DNA of 28,456 nucleotides from contig AQSL01000136.1 in assembly GCA_000403035.1 (NCBI GenBank), positions 1-28,456 on the forward strand. The letters are read 5' to 3'. Of the stretch, positions 24,197 through 28,456 are shown in pieces. The notes under the pieces are model-generated. The model saw only the letters and a program-made list of their open reading frames with translations, ran no database searches and was not told where the DNA came from. Position numbers and translations under genes: made by a program. Origin of the DNA: Candidatus Latescibacter anaerobius SCGC AAA252-E07 (GTDB lineage: Bacteria > Latescibacterota > Latescibacteria > Latescibacterales > Latescibacteraceae). How positions within the stretch are numbered: the first letter of the stretch is position 1; every line of letters begins with the position of its first letter.

Positions 24197-24338
24197 GCAT
24201 ATTTTAATATTGTGTTGAAAAGGTATCTTTTCACCCCCGTTGCAGATGACCTCCGGAATCGGAAATTCGGGATATTTATTGGAGGAAATGGAACGTTTAC
24301 ATGAATCTTTCCTTCATCATGTCGCTTGATTACTTTTT

Positions 24339-25130
24339 TTAAGGGGAATACTTCGCTTCAATTGATTTTATTATATCAAAAGCAGATGTGATACCCTCGA
24401 GATTCCCGTAAATATTCCCGTTCGTACCGGCGGGATGACCATGCCCCGCAGGTCGTAACAAGGTTTGGGAAGGTTCGTTTCCAATCCTGAGCATTCCCCT
24501 CAAAAAAAGAGACGGCTGACCGGAAACTCCGTTGTAATACCGGTTATTTTCCGGCAGATCTTTTTTGAACGTGTCGTTAAAATCGAACGAATGGTTTATT
24601 TCGGAACATACAAAATAATCACCCGGCTTGAGTTCGGATGGTAGTGTCCATTCCCGGGTAAATCCTTTTTCCGGAGTGGCGCCGGTTAAGGTATCGAGGA
24701 GCGGATTGTTCTCTGTTGATTTATCGGCGGATCGAATTCTATCATGGCAGGCAGAGCATGTTTCTAAGGTGTGAATTCCTCCACGGACATGTTTGTATAA
24801 CCAAATCGGGAGAGAAGACGGCCTCTTGATATCTTCTTTTTCCTCAAAAGGTATTGCTTTCCAATCTTGCGTTGCAGTTCGGTGCGTTACATACAAAGTT
24901 TCGACAAATGTACCGTCCGTTTCTTCGAGCCAAAACGCCATTTGAGGAGGTTTTGATATCTTTATAAAAAGCATGAACCGTACGTAGCTCAACCAATCAT
25001 TTCCTTCTTTCACCGTAATGATTACTTTGCCGTTCTGTGCATTTTCTCCGGATACAGCTCCATTTTTTTGGAACATGAGAACAATCAGGAATAATAGTAA
25101 AATAACCGGACTATGTTTTCCACGTACCAT
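24339..25130 (-). CDS. Secreted protein with one c-type haem motif, DUF2271-like
   Basis: 263 residues. N-terminal signal peptide (hydrophobic core at about 9-21). PPQMAFWLEETDGTFVETLY (61-80), then LTGATPEKGFTREWTLP and SEINHSFDFND resemble DUF2271-like periplasmic proteins linked to flavin- or haem-dependent electron transfer; this is from memory. Unusual is ETCSACHDR, a CxxCH haem-attachment motif at C125, C128 and H129, sitting in the segment between the strands and not in a separate cytochrome domain. A distal haem ligand cannot be assigned. It would be a periplasmic monohaem protein if the cytochrome-maturation machinery is present elsewhere. It stands alone, with a dispersed repeat upstream. 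Confidence 0.6.
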   Translation of the reverse strand: MVRGKHSPVILLLFLIVLMFQKNGAVSGENAQNGKVIITVKEGNDWLSYVRFMLFIKISKPPQMAFWLEETDGTFVETLYVTHRTATQDWKAIPFEEKEDIKRPSSLPIWLYKHVRGGIHTLETCSACHDRIRSADKSTENNPLLDTLTGATPEKGFTREWTLPSELKPGDYFVCSEINHSFDFNDTFKKDLPENNRYYNGVSGQPSLFLRGMLRIGNEPSQTLLRPAGHGHPAGTNGNIYGNLEGITSAFDIIKSIEAKYSP

Positions 25131-25157
25131 AGGTTTCCACTCATGTTAAATTTAATT

Positions 25158-25382
25158 TAAACGCTTATCGAGTTAGCACAGCTTTTTCCGCCACCCTTCT
25201 CCCGAACTCATCCCCTAACCCCTGCTCTTGCCATGAGAAGGGTAATTTTGGCAGGGTGGTCATCCCCCCTCTCTTTTCAAGAGAGGGGGACCGAGAGGGT
25301 GAGTTATGGAAAAACAAATACTTAAGAAGTGTCTCTTTATTAATTTCTGCACTGTTTGCTGTTTTAGCTGGATAAGCGTTTT
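25158..25382. repeat. Dispersed palindromic repeat, copy B, with terminal inverted repeats
   Basis: About 225 bp. Left end AAACGCTTATCGAGTTAGCA (25158 onward) and, on the other strand, right end AAACGCTTATCCAGCTAAAA (reading back from about 25382): inverted repeats of about 24 bp with four mismatches. The interior has a perfect 11-bp hairpin, CCCCCTCTCTT (25265-25275) and AAGAGAGGGGG (25279-25289), and a block matching the first 100 bases of the window in opposite orientation. There is no open reading frame of useful length. It has the features of a non-autonomous transposable element. It lies between ackA and the haem-motif gene. Confidence 0.75.
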
Positions 25383-25418
25383 TTTATTTTTAAAAGGAGA
25401 AGTGAAATGGCCATGAAA

Positions 25419-26624
25419 TCATTTCCGGCTGCATGATCTTTCGGCTTCACGTGCGATGATAATCTCTTCGTTGGTTGGTATAACGAGAACCTTGACAGGA
25501 GAGTTTTCTTTCTGGATTTCGGCTTCACTGCCCCGCTGCACCGAATCGTTTTTTCCCTCGTCAATGTCTATACCCATAAAAGAGAGACCTTCACAGGCCT
25601 TAGACCGGATAAGCGGGCTGTTTTCACCGACTCCGGCGGTAAATACGAGCACATCCAGCCCACCGAGAATTCCCGTATAGGCGGCGATATACTTTTTGAT
25701 ACGATACGAGTACATATCCAGGGATAATTGGGCACGGTCGTTTCCTGACATGGCTGCTTTTTCAATTTCACGCATATCCGAAGAAATTCCACTTATACCA
25801 AGTAATCCGCTCTTTTTGTTGAGAATAGTATCCATTTCTTCCGTTGTTATGCCTTCTCTTTTCATCAGGTACAGTACAGCAGCGGCATCTATATCACCGG
25901 TTCTTGTTCCCATTATGAGGCCCTCGAGAGGTGTGAATCCCATGGATGTCTCGACAGCATGACCATCCTGAACAGCATCTATCGAGCAGCCATTCCCCAG
26001 ATGGCAGGTTATTATTTTGAGTTCCTCGACAGGTCTTTCGACAATTTCTGCAGCCCTGTGTGAAACATAATAATGCGATGTCCCATGAAAACCGTATCTT
26101 CTTATGCTGTACTTCTCATAGTACTTGTATGGCAGAGCATACAGATACGCCTCGGGTTTTATCCTTGAATGAAAAGCTGTATCAAAAACAATTACCTGCG
26201 GTGTTTGTGGTGTGGCAGCAAGGCATGCTTCAATGCCGAGCAGGTGAGCGGGATTGTGGAGAGGAGCAAGATCGAGGATTTTTTTTAATTGTTCATGAAC
26301 CTTTTCGTCCCAGACAACAGAATCGAGAAAAAGATTACCACCGTTGACAAAACGGTGCCCGACAGCTCCGATTTCGGATAAATCCTCCAAAACACCGTCA
26401 TTTTTATCGGTAAGTCTGTCGAGAATGCACTTTAAAGCTACTTTATGGTCCGGAACGGGCAATGTTTCAACCGTCCTGGAACCGTTGCCGGAAACATAGG
26501 TAAAATCAGAGTTTTCAAGTCCTATACGGTCGACAATCCCCTTGGCGAGGACTTCGCCGTCAGATGTGGTAATAAGCTGAAATTTTGCGGAGGAACTTCC
26601 GCAGTTAATGACTAAAACTTTCAC
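25419..26624 (-). CDS. ackA: Acetate kinase
   Basis: Interconverts acetate plus ATP and acetyl phosphate plus ADP. 401 residues from the GTG at 26624, matching the family length; the open frame extends 22 codons further upstream but VKVLVINCGSSSAKFQLI is the canonical N-terminus and AGAGGT precedes the GTG. Key motifs: GHRFVNGG, VFDTAFHS, YGFHGTSHYYVSHR, CHLGNGCSIDAV, MGTRTGDIDAA (catalytic arginine), FTAGVGENSP and a C-terminal NEEIIIARE. pta, the usual partner, is not in the window. Starts 37 bp after a deacetylase gene, so the two are probably cotranscribed. Confidence 0.95.
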   Translation of the reverse strand: MKVLVINCGSSSAKFQLITTSDGEVLAKGIVDRIGLENSDFTYVSGNGSRTVETLPVPDHKVALKCILDRLTDKNDGVLEDLSEIGAVGHRFVNGGNLFLDSVVWDEKVHEQLKKILDLAPLHNPAHLLGIEACLAATPQTPQVIVFDTAFHSRIKPEAYLYALPYKYYEKYSIRRYGFHGTSHYYVSHRAAEIVERPVEELKIITCHLGNGCSIDAVQDGHAVETSMGFTPLEGLIMGTRTGDIDAAAVLYLMKREGITTEEMDTILNKKSGLLGISGISSDMREIEKAAMSGNDRAQLSLDMYSYRIKKYIAAYTGILGGLDVLVFTAGVGENSPLIRSKACEGLSFMGIDIDEGKNDSVQRGSEAEIQKENSPVKVLVIPTNEEIIIAREAERSCSRK

Positions 26625-26661
26625 AGTGACCTCTAACGTTATGTAACTTGATAGGTAAGTG

Positions 26662-27600
26662 TCATTTGCCGGCTTTAGTAAGTGCCTCAACGTGATATCC
26701 GGCGGATTCTGCCAGAGCCTCTAAATTATATCCGCCCTCGAGAGTTGAAACAATTCTGCCGTTGCAGTGATTATTGGCAAATATGACAACTTCTTTTGTT
26801 ATGTTGTAGAATGATTCTGAAGTGAGGTTGATATCCCCGAGAGGATCGTCTTTATGGGCATCGAAACCTGCGGATATAAGAATAAATTCTGGTTCGAACA
26901 TGTTTACATAATCCGCAAGCTGACCTCTGAAAACCTTTATATAGTCCCTCTCGTCGGAACCGGGAGGCACCGGGAAGTTAAATATACCTCCCGAATGAGA
27001 ATACATCTTTGTGCCCGTTCCTGTACCGGGATAGTGTGGATGCTGATGTATGCTGAAGTAAAGGATATCGTTATCGCCCGAAAGCATTTCCTCGGTGCCG
27101 TTGCCGTGATGAACGTCAAAATCTACAATTAAAATCTTTTGAATATTATGCTTATATTTCAGATGCCGGGCGGCAATTGCAATATTATTGAACAGGCAAA
27201 ACCCCATTGCCATGGAATACCTTGCATGATGCCCGGGGGGCCTTACCGGACAGAATGCTGTTGCATAGTTCCCTTCGATAATCCCATCGATACCTGTCAT
27301 GAGTGCTCCGGCAGCCCTCAGCGCTGCAGTGTAAGAGTGCTTTGAAACGGGAGTATCGGGAGAGTCGATGTACTGCGGGCCCGCTGCAGATACTGTTTTT
27401 ACATGTTCTATGTAACGTGTGCTATGCGCATAAGCAATTTCATCAATGGTTGCAAGCCGGGGTTCGTCCCATACTAATTTTCCGGAAAACGTATCTTTTT
27501 TCAATTCTTCAGTTATTACTGTTACTCGTCCGGGACGTTCCGGATGCCCCATACCGGTATTATGATTGATGAAATCTTCATGATAAAGAATGCCGGTCAT
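26662..27600 (-). CDS. Histone-deacetylase-family amidohydrolase
   Basis: 312 residues; zinc-dependent deacetylase of the HDAC / acetoin utilisation / acetylpolyamine amidohydrolase superfamily. The full catalytic set is present: the His dyad H124-H125 in RPPGHHA, zinc ligands D162 and H164 in DFDVHHGNGTEE and D247 in SAGFDAHKDDPLG, and Y291 in LEGGYN, the transition-state tyrosine. It could act on acetyl-lysine, acetylpolyamines or small acetylated molecules; substrate undecided. GAGGAAG precedes the ATG. It is followed after 37 bp by ackA, a plausible functional pairing around acetate. Confidence 0.92.
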   Translation of the reverse strand: MTGILYHEDFINHNTGMGHPERPGRVTVITEELKKDTFSGKLVWDEPRLATIDEIAYAHSTRYIEHVKTVSAAGPQYIDSPDTPVSKHSYTAALRAAGALMTGIDGIIEGNYATAFCPVRPPGHHARYSMAMGFCLFNNIAIAARHLKYKHNIQKILIVDFDVHHGNGTEEMLSGDNDILYFSIHQHPHYPGTGTGTKMYSHSGGIFNFPVPPGSDERDYIKVFRGQLADYVNMFEPEFILISAGFDAHKDDPLGDINLTSESFYNITKEVVIFANNHCNGRIVSTLEGGYNLEALAESAGYHVEALTKAGK

Positions 27601-27640
27601 ACAATCTTCCTCAAATAGTTAAAAATGTATGTAATGAAAG

Positions 27641-27675
27641 ATTATAATATCTAACTAAATTTAAAAAATTTAGTT
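27641..27675 (-). promoter_or_regulatory. Candidate promoter/operator of the deacetylase-ackA unit
   Basis: A minus-strand TATAAT (27646-27641) lies beside a perfect 10-bp inverted repeat, AACTAAATTT (27653-27662) and AAATTTAGTT (27666-27675), whose position covers where the -35 box would be. The -35 hexamer itself is poor, which would fit a regulated promoter. The sequence is AT-rich, so chance is possible. Confidence 0.35.
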
Positions 27676-27840
27676 TTTCATTACAAGAGGAAAATAAATT
27701 TTGACACATTTTATACCGGTAATTCGTTCAACTATTCAGTACATTCAACAATATGCCGATATAAGAAAAGGGTTTATTATGTACCGAAAAGTTTTTACGG
27801 TTGATTTGAAACATTCAACCGTGAATCTGGTAAAGGGTTG

Positions 27841-27870
27841 AAAAATTGGGATTGTCCAATTTTTATTTTT
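27841..27870 (+). terminator. AT-rich hairpin followed by T-rich run
   Basis: Perfect 9-bp stem with a 6-base loop, then ATTTTT. No plus-strand gene precedes it, so it may act as attenuation or be incidental. Confidence 0.3.
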
Positions 27871-27873
27871 CCC

Positions 27874-27902
27874 TTGATAAATACATATAAATTATTTATT
27901 AT
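27874..27902 (+). promoter_or_regulatory. Promoter of the rightmost gene
   Basis: TTGATA (27874-27879), a 17-base spacer and TATTAT (27897-27902). Predicted start near 27909, about 126 bases before the ATG at 28035. A consensus AAGGAGG (27938-27944) lies inside this leader, far from the ATG. Confidence 0.5.
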
Positions 27903-27945
27903 TATCTAAATAAAATGTTTTCCATATTTTGCATTGCAAGGAGGA

Positions 27946-28038
27946 CTGCTTATAGTAGTATGTGATCGGTATTACCAGGTGAATAATAAAAGCATACATA
28001 TCTTTTTTAAAAACGGTCACAAAGTATTTGCGAAATGA
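27946..28038 (+). CDS. Possible leader peptide coupled to the rightmost gene
   Basis: A 30-codon frame (LLIVVCDRYYQVNNKSIHIF..., ending VFAK) follows AAGGAGG and ends in a TGA that overlaps the next ATG as ATGA. It lacks a normal start codon: only a CTG one base after the ribosome binding site, or a TTG at 27934 upstream of it. It is suggestive because of the perfect ribosome binding site and the coupled end, but weak. Confidence 0.2.
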   Translation: MLIVVCDRYYQVNNKSIHIFFKNGHKVFAK

Positions 28039-28456
28039 ATAGGTTTATCCTTTTTTTCCTCCTCTTGTTTATAGTTATTTGTTTGTTTTTGCAGGACTTT
28101 GCATCTGCCGATTATTTCAACGGCGCATGGTTCGAGCAGAGACAAAAAGATAAAAGCAATACGTTCGGTTCCGAAAGCGGCGGCTCCGCAGCCGGAGTAG
28201 AATCTTCCGGTGAAGAAGGAACCGCGGTTTCCCCTTTTGGCTTTAAACTCCCCAAAGAAGTTTCAAAACCGGTCATATCCCAGAGCGACAGTATTGATGT
28301 TGAAAAATTCCGCATAAAACGTCAAAATGAAATACCCGGCCTGAGAGTGGAAAATTACTATTTTGTTCCTTTCGAGGATTACATTCGGCAAAATGTAGAA
28401 AGAACAAACGATTCTCTCTGGGAAAAAGAGAAAAAGAAACAGATGAAGAACTGGAC
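28035..28456 (+). CDS. Secreted protein, truncated by window end, resembling the SprA N-terminus
   Basis: 140 codons, open to the window end. MNRFILFFLLLFIVICLFLQ then DFASADYFN is a signal peptide. A low-complexity Ser/Gly/Glu stretch is followed by SPFGFKLPKEVSKPVISQSD, GLRVENYYFVPFEDYIRQNV and a charged helix (ERTNDSLWEKEKKKQMKNW). The order of a 'PFxLxLPKN'-like block, a 'Y-x-P-x-x-x-Y' block and an arginine/lysine-rich helix recalls SprA, the very large outer-membrane translocon of type IX secretion, though I judged this by eye. Its own ribosome binding site is poor. Confidence 0.45.
   Translation, partial: MNRFILFFLLLFIVICLFLQDFASADYFNGAWFEQRQKDKSNTFGSESGGSAAGVESSGEEGTAVSPFGFKLPKEVSKPVISQSDSIDVEKFRIKRQNEIPGLRVENYYFVPFEDYIRQNVERTNDSLWEKEKKKQMKNW

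Larger units (their letters stand above)
27601..28034. other. 434-bp divergent intergenic region
   Basis: It holds, in order, the deacetylase promoter/operator candidate, an inverted repeat ACGGTTGA (27797-27804) / TCAACCGT (27815-27822), an AT-rich hairpin AAAAATTGG (27841-27849) / CCAATTTTT (27856-27864) followed by a T-rich run, then a promoter and leader for the rightmost gene. No full gene is seen. Confidence 0.5.

Noticed and set aside
24286..24327. Thirteen-codon frame MERLHESFLHHVA behind GGAGGAA
   Set aside because: Spacing of the ribosome binding site to the ATG is only two bases, and there is no context or conservation to support a peptide.

Overview
The window looks like a chromosomal segment of a Gram-negative bacterium of the FCB / candidate-phylum type (relatives of Bacteroidetes, Fibrobacteres, Gemmatimonadetes, Zixibacteria or Latescibacteria). 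No rRNA gene is present, so this is inferred from gene content: a GlmU of the Bacteroidetes-like fused type, DUF4159 and DUF5683 proteins, a bacillithiol glycosyltransferase (BshA), a decayed T9SS/FlgD-like C-terminal sorting domain, and a truncated right-end gene whose N-terminus resembles SprA, the T9SS translocon. Base composition is moderate in most genes and visibly AT-rich in one three-gene cassette at 4.5-6.3 kb. I found no tRNA, rRNA or CRISPR array.

Layout. 1-125: end of a dispersed palindromic repeat. 154-3047: bshA, a 500-bp gap holding a hairpin-rich repeat, and a membrane-anchored DUF4159 protein. 3124-4155: zinc alcohol dehydrogenase. 4273-4497: pseudogene scrap of a T9SS/FlgD-like C-terminal domain. 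4535-6297 (minus): a coupled AT-rich operon of a predicted dual-OB protein and two DUF488 proteins, with its own promoter. 6571-6715: a short element with terminal inverted repeats. 6727-7743 (minus): 2-hydroxyacid dehydrogenase. 8261-11209 (plus): tgt-yajC-def-fmt, a tightly packed tRNA modification / secretion / formyl-methionine block. 11276-11974: YugP-type zinc peptidase. 12237-17078: glmS, fused glmU-like gene, ROK sugar kinase and a DUF5683 protein that starts at CTG. 17527-19563: metallophosphoesterase and a bactofilin-like membrane protein. 19771-24105 (minus): rpsU, cvpA, mutS2, ispG. 24339-25130 (minus): secreted protein with one c-type haem motif. 25158-25382: second copy of the dispersed repeat. 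25419-27600 (minus): histone-deacetylase-family enzyme and acetate kinase. 28035-end: truncated secreted protein.

How the genes fit together. glmS, the GlmU-like enzyme and the ROK kinase form an amino-sugar / UDP-GlcNAc supply group; UDP-GlcNAc is also the BshA substrate, although the other bacillithiol genes are not here. def and fmt form the usual pair for N-formyl-methionine addition and removal. The deacetylase and acetate kinase are adjacent and both handle acetate or acetyl groups.

The most interesting part is the dual-OB / DUF488 / DUF488 cassette. It is compositionally foreign, translationally coupled at both junctions, sits beside a pseudogene and an inverted-repeat element, carries a homopolymer frameshift in its last gene and has a possible beta-clamp-binding motif in its middle gene. 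I think it is a mobile nucleic-acid-related or defence-like module of unknown function; that role is inference.
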